Positions 37,335 to 45,630 are shown, counted from the first letter of the stretch. The stretch: 64,000 nt of DNA from Streptomyces dioscori (GCF_003024195.1 NZ_KZ679046.1:1-64000); one strand, 5' to 3'. Made by a program: numbers and translations. Notes: a model not told the origin generated them from the sequence alone.

Positions 37335-38299
37335 CAGTGGAATCCTTCGGTCTGACGCCTCGTCGGTGCGGTCGGTGCGGTCGGTGCGGCGGTGTCGCGG
37401 CGCGGGTCGGCGGCCCGTCGGGCGGACAGCAGCATGGGGACGATCCGGCCCGAGCGGAACTCGTTGCGGGCGGTGCCGAGCGTCGCGCGGATCGAGTCGA
37501 CCGACCGTTCGCCGTAGATGCCGTCGGCGCTGCCCCGGAAGATGCTCACCACCTTGAGCCGTTCCTCAAGGAGCGCGATGGCCCACTGCCGCAGGGGCCG
37601 TTCGGTGGTGCCGATGAATCCGGCCCGGCGCAGCTGCTCCAGCCGTTCGTCGACGGGCGTGGTGAAGAAGACGCCGGGCGGATGCCTCTCGCGGAACGCG
37701 GCGCCCGGCCCGCGGGGGCTCCGCGTCAGGCTGACCTCCTCCGTCAGCACCAGGAGCCCGCCGGGCCGCAACAGTCGCGCCGCCTCGCACAACACCTCGC
37801 CGGGGCGCGGGAAATGCGGCATCGAACCGGTGACCGTCACCACGTCGAGCGAGCCGTCGGGCAGCGGCACGTCGGTGGCGGACGCGCAGATCTCGGTCAC
37901 CGCGGCCCGGCCCTGCCGTGCGCTGATCCGGCGGCTGACCGCGCAGTGCTCGGGCACCAGGTCGACGCCGTACGCCCGGCCCACGCCGACACCGTGGGCG
38001 GCCAGTCTGTCCACGGTGTAGCGCAGCGCCCCGCCGAAACCGCTGCCCAGCTCGCACAGGGCCGGTACACGGCGGGGGAACGCCTCGCGGACGACCTCGG
38101 CGACGAGATCGCACCCGTGCGGTCCGAAGTGCCCCATCTGGTCGAGGCCGAGCAGCCCGCTCGGCCGGCTGTCCTCGCTGAACTCCACGATCGCCCGCTC
38201 GGTCCGCTCCCAGTCGTAGAGAGCCGGGAACAGGCCCCGGTGATAAGCGTGTTGGGTACTGGTCTGGTCGACGTCCTGACGTTCGGATGACCGGGTCAT
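37334..38299 (-). CDS. SAM-dependent methyltransferase
   Basis: 321 residues. Class I methyltransferase motifs are motif I ALCELGSGFGGALRYTV, an acidic residue in AYGVDLVPEH, post-I SLDVVTVTGSMPHF and LLRPGGLLVLTEEV. ATG 38299 has GGAG 7 bases upstream; a GTG at 38353 would extend it by 18 residues without a ribosome site. The C-terminus has an APTAPTAPTRR repeat from GGTGCGGTC units. The acceptor is unknown; location next to a prenyl synthase permits methylation of a prenyl diphosphate or of a phosphonate. Confidence 0.85.
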   Translation of the reverse strand: MTRSSERQDVDQTSTQHAYHRGLFPALYDWERTERAIVEFSEDSRPSGLLGLDQMGHFGPHGCDLVAEVVREAFPRRVPALCELGSGFGGALRYTVDRLAAHGVGVGRAYGVDLVPEHCAVSRRISARQGRAAVTEICASATDVPLPDGSLDVVTVTGSMPHFPRPGEVLCEAARLLRPGGLLVLTEEVSLTRSPRGPGAAFRERHPPGVFFTTPVDERLEQLRRAGFIGTTERPLRQWAIALLEERLKVVSIFRGSADGIYGERSVDSIRATLGTARNEFRSGRIVPMLLSARRAADPRRDTAAPTAPTAPTRRQTEGFH

Positions 38300-38366
38300 C
38301 GGCACGCTCCATCCGGGTGCCTCGCGTTGCGGTTCAGTGGTGGTACGGGTCACCGGGGGGTACGGG

Positions 38367-39377
38367 TCAGTGGTCGGGGCGGCCCATCGCGGCGATCTCC
38401 GCGAAGCCGCGCCGGATGTCCTCGGCGAGATCCAGGGAATCCAGCGCCGTCAGCGCGGCGGTGACCTTCGACGACGCCAGCTCGGCCGTACGCTCCCGGC
38501 CGCCCCCCTTCTCGACCAGCTCGGTGGCCCGCGCGACCTCCGCGTCGCCGGGTCCGGGGCGCAGCAGGAACTCACGCAGCTGGTCCGCCGCCGCGCTCCT
38601 CTCCTCCAGGGCGAAGGCCACGGGCAGGGTCGCCTTGCGTGCCTTCAGGTCGAAGCCGGGCGGACGCCCGCCCGTCTCGTGCGGGGCTCCCCAGATGCCC
38701 AGCAGGTCGTCCCGCGCCTGGAAGGCGACGCCCAGGGACTCTCCGTAGACGCGCAGCTGCTCCAGCACCTGCGCGGGGGCGCCCGCGAGGACCGCGCCCA
38801 TGGTGACCGCGCAGCGCATCAGCGAGGCGGTCTTCCATTCCGTCATCCGCACACACCGCTCGACGCTCACCTCGCTCGCCCCCTCCATCTCCAGGTCGAG
38901 GGCCTGACCGGCGAGCATCGTCGCGAAGGTGTCGTCGTACAGGCCCACCGCCTCGTGCCGGTGCGGCGAGTCCGAACGCAGCAGCGTCGCGTTGCCGAGG
39001 ACGAACAGGGCGGTGCCGGCCAGCGTGGACATGCCCTTCCCGAAGACCACCCAGGCCGTCTCGCGCTGCCTGCGGTGGCGGTCGCCGTCCATCACGTCGT
39101 CCAGCAGGAAGGCGCAGTTGTGCAGCGCCTCCACCGCGACGGCTCCGGGGACGGCCGACGCGTCCGGTGCGTGCCCGGCTGCGGCGGTGGCGAGGAGGGC
39201 GAGCGTCGGCCGTACGCCCTTGCTGCTCTGCTTCTCGACCGGTCGGCCCTTCGCGTCGCGCCAGCCCATGTGGTAGTCGACCACCGCCCGTAACTCGGGC
39301 GAGAGCGCACCGAAGGCGGACCGCAGGGCGGGGACGATCTGGGCGTGCGCGTTCTCCAGCACGGGGGGAAGTTTCAT
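38367..39377 (-). CDS. polyprenyl diphosphate synthase with a TTA codon
   Basis: 336 residues of the trans-isoprenyl diphosphate synthase family. The first aspartate-rich motif is DDVMD at residues 93-97, and the second region is QARDDLLGIWG followed by a lysine-rich KARKATLP. The fourth and fifth residues before the first Asp are small (Ala89, Cys88) rather than aromatic, which in this family favours products longer than FPP, such as GGPP. Codon 29 is TTA (39291-39293), so translation needs the bldA leucyl-tRNA. It overlaps the flavin reductase gene by 4 bases. Prenyl synthases are unexpected in a phosphonate cluster. Confidence 0.9.
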   Translation of the reverse strand: MKLPPVLENAHAQIVPALRSAFGALSPELRAVVDYHMGWRDAKGRPVEKQSSKGVRPTLALLATAAAGHAPDASAVPGAVAVEALHNCAFLLDDVMDGDRHRRQRETAWVVFGKGMSTLAGTALFVLGNATLLRSDSPHRHEAVGLYDDTFATMLAGQALDLEMEGASEVSVERCVRMTEWKTASLMRCAVTMGAVLAGAPAQVLEQLRVYGESLGVAFQARDDLLGIWGAPHETGGRPPGFDLKARKATLPVAFALEERSAAADQLREFLLRPGPGDAEVARATELVEKGGGRERTAELASSKVTAALTALDSLDLAEDIRRGFAEIAAMGRPDH

Positions 39378-40123
39378 GGAGTCCTCTCCTCTTTCCGGAT
39401 CGTGTGCGTGCCGCGTGTGTCGTGGGTGCTGTGCGTGCCGTGCTTGTCGTGCGTGCCGCCGAGACTGCGGTAGGCGCGCATCCGCTCCCTGCGCTTGCGC
39501 GGGTCGTCGGTGAACCGCTGCTCCCCGAGGACGGGCCCGCGCCGGGCGTAGACGCGGTTGAGGTAGAGGAGGACCGGCATGTCCTCCAGGCGCACCTCGT
39601 CCTGCCCCAGCCACTCCGCGTCGACGAGGCACTCGGCGATCCGGCCCAGGACCGTCTGATGGGACGGCGCCGCCTGCAGGTTCAGCTCCTTGCGGCCGAG
39701 GTGCCCCACGGCGTCGCAGGCCATCACGATCGGACAGCTCTCCACGTACGGCAGCCCGGTCCCGGGCAGTTCGCGGATCTCCAGGCCCGATTCCGCGACC
39801 TTGTCGCCGCTGCGGCGCCAGGACCGGGTGCCGGTGAAGTCGGCGGCCCAAAGGTCGTTCTCCAGCGGCAGGTTCACCACGAAGCGGCCGGTGCGGCGGA
39901 TGTTCTTGTAGGTGTGGCGGCGCGGTTTGATGCCCACCGCGATGATCGCGGGGTCCAGGCACACCACCCCGACCGCCGACATCGCCGACACGTCCACCTC
40001 GCCCTGTTCGCTGACCGTCGTGAGCAGGACGACGGGGGAGGGGACGTAGAAGGCGTTGGGCGGGACCGAGATCTTCGTGCCGCCGCCGCCCGTCTCAGCG
40101 GGCCGCCCGGATGATGCGTCCAA
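39374..40123 (-). CDS. FMN-dependent flavin reductase-like protein
   Basis: 249 residues of the flavin reductase/flavoredoxin split-barrel type: AFYVPSPVVLLTTVSEQGEV, SAMSAVGVVCLDPAIIAVGI, TYKNIRRTGRFVVNLP. It should supply reduced flavin or act directly. The tail is low-complexity (THDKHGTHSTHDTRGTHTI). A natural partner is the acyl-CoA dehydrogenase-fold flavoenzyme of the right arm. Start ATG 40123 lies inside the 3' end of the DegT gene (29-base overlap). Confidence 0.85.
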   Translation of the reverse strand: MDASSGRPAETGGGGTKISVPPNAFYVPSPVVLLTTVSEQGEVDVSAMSAVGVVCLDPAIIAVGIKPRRHTYKNIRRTGRFVVNLPLENDLWAADFTGTRSWRRSGDKVAESGLEIRELPGTGLPYVESCPIVMACDAVGHLGRKELNLQAAPSHQTVLGRIAECLVDAEWLGQDEVRLEDMPVLLYLNRVYARRGPVLGEQRFTDDPRKRRERMRAYRSLGGTHDKHGTHSTHDTRGTHTIRKEERTP

Positions 40124-41351
40124 CGTTCCTCACCACCTTGTGGATGCCGTCCTGGTACGCGTCGAGCAGGTCGTCGCACGGGTTGTGCAGAAGGGGGGCG
40201 GGGAAGCTCAGGCTCGACCGGTAGTACTGCTCCGCGCCCGGCAGTTCCCCCTGCCGGTAGAGCGGGCGGGGCCGGCCGGGACGGTAGTGGGGCGGTTCGA
40301 GCCGGCGGCCGGTGAACATCGCCTGCCGGTGCAGCGGCCTGTTGGAGGGGCGGCCGACGTCGAGCCCCTCGGCCCGCAGCGCGGTGACGAAGTCGTCCAG
40401 CGGCAGCCCGTCCAGCTCCTCGGGGACGTACCGCGCCTTGTAGCCGTACCAGCCCCCGCGTGTCACGTGCGGTGCCGTGCACGGGGGACGCAGCCCGGGG
40501 ATGTCCGAGAGCCGTTTGCTCAGCCCTTCCAGGACCGCTGTCTTGACGGCGATCCGTTCGTCCAGGTCGCGGTACTGCTCGACGCAGATCGCGGCGGCCG
40601 GCAGCCCGATGCGGTGGTTGCCGCCTAGACCGACCGCCACGTCCGCCGCGGGCAGGGACCGGCCGGCCCGCTCATGGGTGTGGCCGAGGCGCTGCGGGGC
40701 GCGGAAGACTTCCTCGTCCGCGGTCACCAGGACGCCGCCCATGCCACCGCTGACCATCTTCCGCGCACCGAGGCTGAAGACCCCCGCGTCGCCGAAGGTG
40801 CCGACCGGACGGCCGCGGTACCGGGCGCCGTGGGCGTGCGAGCCGTCCTCGACCACCTTGAGACCGTGCCGGGCCGCCAGCCGTCCCAGCGCCGTCAGCT
40901 CCACCGGATGGCCCCACAGATGCGTCACCGCGACGGCCCTGGTCCGCTCGGTGATCCGCGACTCGGCGTCGGCGAGGTCGACGTTCCCCGTCAGCGGGTC
41001 CACGTCGCACAGCACGGGGACCGCGGAGAGCAGGAACAGCGGGGCCACCGTCGCGTGGAAGCTGTAGGACGGCACCAGCACCTCGTCGCCCGGCCCGACC
41101 CCCACCGCGAAGTACGCGCACAGCAGGGCGTCCGTGCCGCTGGACGAGGCGAGCGCGTACGGCAGGCCGTGGTAGCCGGCGACGGTCCGCTCGAACTCGG
41201 CCAGCACGGGGCCGTGGTCGTAGTCCGACAGCTCACCCGCGTCCAGCAGCCGCTCCACCCGCGCCCTGGCGGCCGGTGAGAGCTGTGGCCAGGCGGGCGG
41301 CGGGGGGACGGTGACCGCCGGCGGGCCGCCTTCCAGGGCCAGTCGTTCCAT
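40095..41351 (-). CDS. DegT/DnrJ/EryC1/StrS family aminotransferase
   Basis: 418 residues, PLP fold type I: SSSGTDALLCAY, the PLP-stacking VEDGSHAHGARYRG and the internal aldimine lysine in SLGARKMVSGGMGG. The family aminates keto-sugars and cyclitols, and some members use other ketones or aldehydes. This hints at an amino-sugar, aminocyclitol or amino-phosphonate step. It follows the RNR-like gene with a 1-base gap. Confidence 0.9.
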   Translation of the reverse strand: MERLALEGGPPAVTVPPPPAWPQLSPAARARVERLLDAGELSDYDHGPVLAEFERTVAGYHGLPYALASSSGTDALLCAYFAVGVGPGDEVLVPSYSFHATVAPLFLLSAVPVLCDVDPLTGNVDLADAESRITERTRAVAVTHLWGHPVELTALGRLAARHGLKVVEDGSHAHGARYRGRPVGTFGDAGVFSLGARKMVSGGMGGVLVTADEEVFRAPQRLGHTHERAGRSLPAADVAVGLGGNHRIGLPAAAICVEQYRDLDERIAVKTAVLEGLSKRLSDIPGLRPPCTAPHVTRGGWYGYKARYVPEELDGLPLDDFVTALRAEGLDVGRPSNRPLHRQAMFTGRRLEPPHYRPGRPRPLYRQGELPGAEQYYRSSLSFPAPLLHNPCDDLLDAYQDGIHKVVRNVGRIIRAAR

Positions 41352-41352
41352 C

Positions 41353-43176
41353 TCAGCCCACCACCGTGTTCGCCCGGCCCGCGAGCAGCGCCCTGCTCTG
41401 GCGGAACCGGTCCTCCGCGGACCCCCGGTCCTCTGCGGAGACCCGGTCCTCCGCGGCTCCCCGGATCTCCGCGGCCCCCGGGGTCTCGGCCGCCACCCGG
41501 GTCTCCATCAGGTCCTGGTCGCGGGAGCCCTGGCGGTAGAGGGAGGTGCCCTTGCAGCCCAGCTCCCAGCTCAGCCGGTAGACCTCGGCCGCGTCCGACG
41601 CGGTCGCCGAGTACGGCAGGTTCACCGTCTTGGAGACCGCGTTGTCGACATGGCGCTGCCACCGTGCCGCGACCCGCACATGCCACGCGGGGGAGATGTG
41701 ATGGGCGTACCGGTACCTGGCACGGGCGCCGGCAGCCAGGGGCAGGTCCGCAAGTGCCTTCGTCCGTACGAGGTCCAGCGCGTCCTCGGCGGCCAGCCCG
41801 GTGGAGCGGCGTACGTCGGCGAGCAGCTCCTCGTCGACGAAGGTGACCCCGTCCTCGGTCAGCACGTCCTTGTTCCACACGGCGGAGAAGCGGGGTTCGA
41901 TGCCCGCCGAGCAGCCCGCGACCATGGAGATCGTCCCGGTGGGCGCGACCGTGGTGATCCCGCAGTTGCGCGCGGGCCTGCTCCAGCCGGTGTGCTCCCA
42001 GTTGGGGAACGAGCCCCGCTCCAGAGCGAGTTGACGACTGGCCTCCCGGGTCACCTCGCGGATCCGGGAACCCAGCTCGTCGATCAGGGTGAGCGTGGAC
42101 TGCGAGTCGTAGGGGATGCCGAGGCCGACCAGGAGATCGGCGAAGCCCATCACGCCGAGCCCGAGCCGCCGGTTGGCATGCGCCATCCCGGTGATCCGGG
42201 GGTCCGGATAGCGGCTGGCGTCGATGGCGTTGTCGAGCAGCCGTGTCGCGTCCGCGACGGTCTGCTCCAGCGCCGGCCAGTCGATGTGGCCCCCACGGCC
42301 GAAGGCGGCGAGGTTGACCGAGCCGAGGTTGCTGGCCTCGTACGGGTAGAGGGTCTGCTCCCCGCACGGGTTGGTGGTCCGGATGGGGCCGAGGTGCCCG
42401 GCGAGCGGGTTGGCGCGGTTGACGGTGTCGGGGAACAGCACGCCGGGGTCGCCGGTGCGCCAGGCATTCTGCGCCAGCCGCTCCCAGATCTCCGCCGCGG
42501 GAACGGTGCGCACGGCCCGGCCGTCCTGGGGGCGGACAAGGGCGATCTCCTCTCCCGCGGCCAGCGCGCGCATGAACGCGTCGTCCACGGAGACGGAGAT
42601 GTTGAAGTTCGACAGGTCGCCCACCCGTGCCTTGGCGTCGAGGAACGCGAAGATGTCCGGGTGGCGCACGGAGAGCGAGGCGAGGTTCGCGCCCCGCATC
42701 TTGCCGCCCTGCATCGTCACCTTCGTCTCGGTGTCGAACAGGTGCAGCCAGGAGACCGGACCACTGGCGCCGGCCGCCTCGGCGGAGCTGATGCCGGCCC
42801 CGGACTCGCGCAGCGCGCTCAGGTCGAAGCCGGTGCCGCCGCCCGTACGGTGGCAGGCCGCGGCGAGCCCCAACGTGTCGAAGATCCCGGCGAATTCGTC
42901 GGGCAGCGGGAGTACGAAGCAGCTCGCGAGCTGCCCCTGCCGGGTGCCGCAGTTGTTGAGTACGCGTCCGCTGGGCAGGAACCGGTTCTCCGCCATCATC
43001 GCCCGGAAGCGGGCCGCCCAGTGGTGGGCGGCGGACGCGCTCGTGTACCGGGACTCGACGCCGCCCAGGGTCCCGGCGACGCGGTCGAGGATCTCCTCCG
43101 CCGTCTCGGTCCGTACGGAACCGGTGCGCGTGGCCGTCCGGCGGCCCAACTTGCCTTCGAGAACGGAGATGTTCAC
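41353..43176 (-). CDS. ribonucleotide-reductase-like radical enzyme lacking redox cysteines
   Basis: 607 residues, similar to the barrel of adenosylcobalamin-dependent (class II, NrdJ) ribonucleotide reductase. Conserved: LASCFVLPLPDEF (C86), TGGGTGFDLSALR, the thiyl-radical loop NPCGE (N269, C271, E273), NLGSVNL and APTGTISMVAG. Changed: the second cysteine of the substrate-reducing pair, present as EACNLGS or ESCNLGS in NrdJ, is Ser282 (codon 42331-42333). The protein ends after WELGCKGTSLYRQGSR with an AEDR-repeat tail, without the C-terminal CxxC. Hydrogen abstraction therefore looks possible, but disulfide-driven 2'-reduction does not. It starts at GTG 43176, overlapping kinase 3 by 4 bases. 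I infer a repurposed radical enzyme. Confidence 0.85.
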   Translation of the reverse strand: MNISVLEGKLGRRTATRTGSVRTETAEEILDRVAGTLGGVESRYTSASAAHHWAARFRAMMAENRFLPSGRVLNNCGTRQGQLASCFVLPLPDEFAGIFDTLGLAAACHRTGGGTGFDLSALRESGAGISSAEAAGASGPVSWLHLFDTETKVTMQGGKMRGANLASLSVRHPDIFAFLDAKARVGDLSNFNISVSVDDAFMRALAAGEEIALVRPQDGRAVRTVPAAEIWERLAQNAWRTGDPGVLFPDTVNRANPLAGHLGPIRTTNPCGEQTLYPYEASNLGSVNLAAFGRGGHIDWPALEQTVADATRLLDNAIDASRYPDPRITGMAHANRRLGLGVMGFADLLVGLGIPYDSQSTLTLIDELGSRIREVTREASRQLALERGSFPNWEHTGWSRPARNCGITTVAPTGTISMVAGCSAGIEPRFSAVWNKDVLTEDGVTFVDEELLADVRRSTGLAAEDALDLVRTKALADLPLAAGARARYRYAHHISPAWHVRVAARWQRHVDNAVSKTVNLPYSATASDAAEVYRLSWELGCKGTSLYRQGSRDQDLMETRVAAETPGAAEIRGAAEDRVSAEDRGSAEDRFRQSRALLAGRANTVVG

Positions 43177-43913
43177 CGTGGTCCTCGCAGACCGGGGTGT
43201 TCCCTCACATGGCTCAGGGCCGCCGAGACGGTCTCCGCGAGAGGCCGTCCGTCCACGGACAGCACGTGCCATCCCCAGTGCCCGGCCGCTTCCCGCAGCT
43301 CCGTCGCCAGTGCGCTCTGCAGCTCCACGAACGCCTCGTCCCCCGGCCGCCCGGCGACGGACAGATCCGCGCCCGGCTCAAGCCCGCCGCGCTGGGCGCG
43401 GCGCCACCGGAGGGCGAGCGCGGGGTCGGCGTCGAGCAGCAGTCCGACGTCCGGCTGCAGGACCGGTGAGGACAGTGCCGTGCGGACACCGCGCAGTGCC
43501 TGGTCGACCGCCTCACGCAGGCAGCCCTCCATGAACTGGGCCTGCCGCAGGGTCCGTACGACGTTCTTCAGGCAGAAGCTGTCGGTGAGGACGACCGCTC
43601 CGCGCTCCAGTGCGGGCTCCACGACGTCCGCCCTGATCACACAGTAGGCGGTCAGTTCCAGCAGGCCGCTGGTGAACACCGCCGACTGGGCGGGCGGTTG
43701 GCGCAGATAGAGCCGCCAGCCCTCCTCCGCGATGTGGTGCAGCGACTCCCACGGGTGTCCTTCGCCCAGGGCCGCGCGCTCGAACATCACGTCCGTGCTC
43801 GCGTCCACGACCTCGTGCCCCGCGTGTTCCAGACCCTCACGCAGTGCTGCGGCCACTGAGGACTTGCCGCCCCCGTCGATGCCGAGCAGGGCCACATAAA
43901 CCCCCCGTTCCAC
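43173..43913 (-). CDS. dTMP-kinase-like protein with intact P-loop (paralogue 3)
   Basis: 246 residues. Walker A GIDGGGKSS (residues 11-19), DSFCLKNVVRTLRQAQFM and QPDVGLLLDADPALALRWRR align with the two other kinase-like proteins. It is the promoter-proximal gene of the leftward arm, read first, and overlaps the RNR-like gene, suggesting that the two proteins work on the same nucleotide or phosphorylated substrate. GTG 43913 has AAAGGAG 7 bases upstream. Confidence 0.82.
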   Translation of the reverse strand: MERGVYVALLGIDGGGKSSVAAALREGLEHAGHEVVDASTDVMFERAALGEGHPWESLHHIAEEGWRLYLRQPPAQSAVFTSGLLELTAYCVIRADVVEPALERGAVVLTDSFCLKNVVRTLRQAQFMEGCLREAVDQALRGVRTALSSPVLQPDVGLLLDADPALALRWRRAQRGGLEPGADLSVAGRPGDEAFVELQSALATELREAAGHWGWHVLSVDGRPLAETVSAALSHVREHPGLRGPR

Positions 43914-44242
43914 GCGCGGCTCCTTTCGAGAAACACCTGAGGTGAAGACCGCTGTACACGGCCACCGGAAATGTCCTGTGCCGTGATGTGACCCCCGGCA
44001 ATCGGGTTGCCACTTGGCGAACCAGGATAGTGAAAAAAATTAGGAAATCAATGTTGATCCGTTAACTATCCGCTGAGCAGGCATTCCTTTCGGGGAATAA
44101 AAGATTCCACAGCGCCGCTCGGGTCGGCCTTCCCGGGATACCTCTTGCGGACACGGTCGACCGCTGCCAAGAATGAGGCATCCCAGCGGGTGGGGTAAAA
44201 ATCTCGTCCAGTGACCAGGTGCTTCGGTAAGGGGATATCTCG
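43914..44242. promoter_or_regulatory. divergent promoter island of the phosphonate cluster
   Basis: 329 bases without a gene, clearly AT-richer in the middle. Leftward, TTGATT (44051-44046) and TATCCT (44029-44024) separated by 16 bases form a plausible promoter for the left arm. An interrupted palindrome ATTCC-N6-GGAAT lies at 44083-44098, and a related perfect palindrome occurs before pepM. Rightward promoter elements are less clear. AGGGG lies about 12 bases before ATG 44243. Confidence 0.55.
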
Positions 44243-45445
44243 ATGCGTGCAAGTGAACTCATCGCTTCGGTGGGTCCGCACCCTGAAAGCGTCGCGGCGG
44301 CATGGCGCGATCACATGGACGCGGAGCCGCCGAGGGGTTCGGGCGAGCCGCTCGTCGACTGGTCCCACGTGCTGGTGCTGGCACTGCGCCACCAGGTGTG
44401 CCGACTGCTGTGGGACGCGCTGGAGGCCGCCTCCCTCGCCGACCGGGTGCCGGTGGGCATCGCGGAGGAACTCTGCTTCCACGCGCGGACGACCGAGACC
44501 CGGCACGAGGAGCTGACCGCCGCACTGCGGGAACTGGCCGAGGCGGAACCGGAGGTCGTCGCCCGCTCGGTGCTGCTCAAGGGCGGTGCGCTGCTGGGGG
44601 AGTACGGCCACCCGGCGCACCGCCCGATGAACGACTTCGACGTGCTGTTCTCGGCCGCGGACTTCGAAGCCGTCGAGCCCCGGTTCGCCGAGCTCGGCTA
44701 CTGGCGCAAGGAGAGCCTCAACGGCCCCACGTACTACCGGGACCGCGCCGGGCCCGGTGGGCCGCTGTGCATGGACGTGCACGTCGCGGGCCCCAGCAAG
44801 TACTGGCGTCCCGAGAGCGCGCTCGGCGCCTGGCTCGACGACACGGAGCCCCTGACCGGCCCCGGCGGGGTCCTGTGCAGGCGGCTGTCGCCCGAGTTCG
44901 AGCTGCTGAACGTCGTCACCCACCTCCACGAGCACCTGGGGAGCTGGATCCACACCCTGGGCGACGACGACATCGCGCTCGTCCGTGTGTGTGACGTGGA
45001 ACTGCTCGCCGAGCGCCGGCCGGTGGACCTCGAACGGTGCTGGCGGCTGGCCGTCGCACAGGGCCTGCACGGTGAGTTCGCGCTCGGTCTGTGGGCCGTC
45101 GACCGGCTCCGGGGCGGGCTGCCGGGCCCGCTGTCCGCCCTCGCACCCGCCGTCGAGCGGGTCGCCGCTGTCGGGGAGTTCGTCGCCCTGCCCGGCGGTA
45201 CGGCCGTGGAGTGGTCCGTGCCGCTGCGCGAGCGGGCTTTCCTGACCGACAGGACGGACCTCGTGTTCGAGGCCCTGCACAAAGGGCTGCCCGATCCGGA
45301 ACGCATCCGTATGGCAGACGTGGAGAATATCGATGCCTGGCGGAACTGGTATCAGGAGCTCGGCGCGAGAAGTGGGTACCGGGAGCGCGTGGAGAATCTC
45401 GGAGCGCGTGCGCGAGACCTCCTATCCGGGCTCAGTGTGAATTAG
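44243..45445 (+). CDS. nucleotidyltransferase-fold protein (NTP_transf_5 type)
   Basis: 400 residues. The motif VLLKGGALLGEYG, HRPMNDFDVLF with Asp pairs and a later LCMDVHVAG matches the NTP_transf_5 family of nucleotidyltransferase-fold proteins, mostly uncharacterised and frequent in biosynthetic clusters. The C-terminal half is helical. It is read rightward from the divergent promoter island, apart from the pepM operon by 185 bases. It may transfer a nucleotidyl group or act as a non-catalytic chaperone. Confidence 0.8.
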   Translation: MRASELIASVGPHPESVAAAWRDHMDAEPPRGSGEPLVDWSHVLVLALRHQVCRLLWDALEAASLADRVPVGIAEELCFHARTTETRHEELTAALRELAEAEPEVVARSVLLKGGALLGEYGHPAHRPMNDFDVLFSAADFEAVEPRFAELGYWRKESLNGPTYYRDRAGPGGPLCMDVHVAGPSKYWRPESALGAWLDDTEPLTGPGGVLCRRLSPEFELLNVVTHLHEHLGSWIHTLGDDDIALVRVCDVELLAERRPVDLERCWRLAVAQGLHGEFALGLWAVDRLRGGLPGPLSALAPAVERVAAVGEFVALPGGTAVEWSVPLRERAFLTDRTDLVFEALHKGLPDPERIRMADVENIDAWRNWYQELGARSGYRERVENLGARARDLLSGLSVN

Positions 45446-45630
45446 AGAAGCAAGTTCTCGCATTCTTTACGGACGCCGACGGACAGCGTCGGATTTCATC
45501 GGACAGGACCGGACACCACCGGACGGCATGACGCGAAGGGCCGTGGAGATCGGAATTCCGCGGAATGCAGCTTCGTGGAGAGAGAACCACCAGGAATACG
45601 TGGCGTCGGAGCCCGAGGGAGAACGCACAG
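45446..45630 (+). promoter_or_regulatory. pepM leader/promoter region with palindrome
   Basis: Contains attccgcggaat (45555-45566), a perfect 12-bp palindrome related to the ATTCC...GGAAT site at 44083, reiterated cggaca steps at about 45478-45525, and a small hairpin gagaa-gcaag-ttctc right after the upstream stop. GAGGGAG lies about 10 bases before ATG 45631. A definite -35/-10 pair is not obvious. Confidence 0.45.

Noticed and set aside
41353..43176. Housekeeping class II ribonucleotide reductase NrdJ
   Set aside because: Too short (607 instead of about 950 residues), lacks one redox Cys and the C-terminal Cys tail, and is embedded in a biosynthetic operon.
41311..43647. 778-codon plus-strand frame opposite the RNR-like gene
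   Set aside because: Shadow frame; NPCGE and other radical-enzyme motifs lie on the minus strand.
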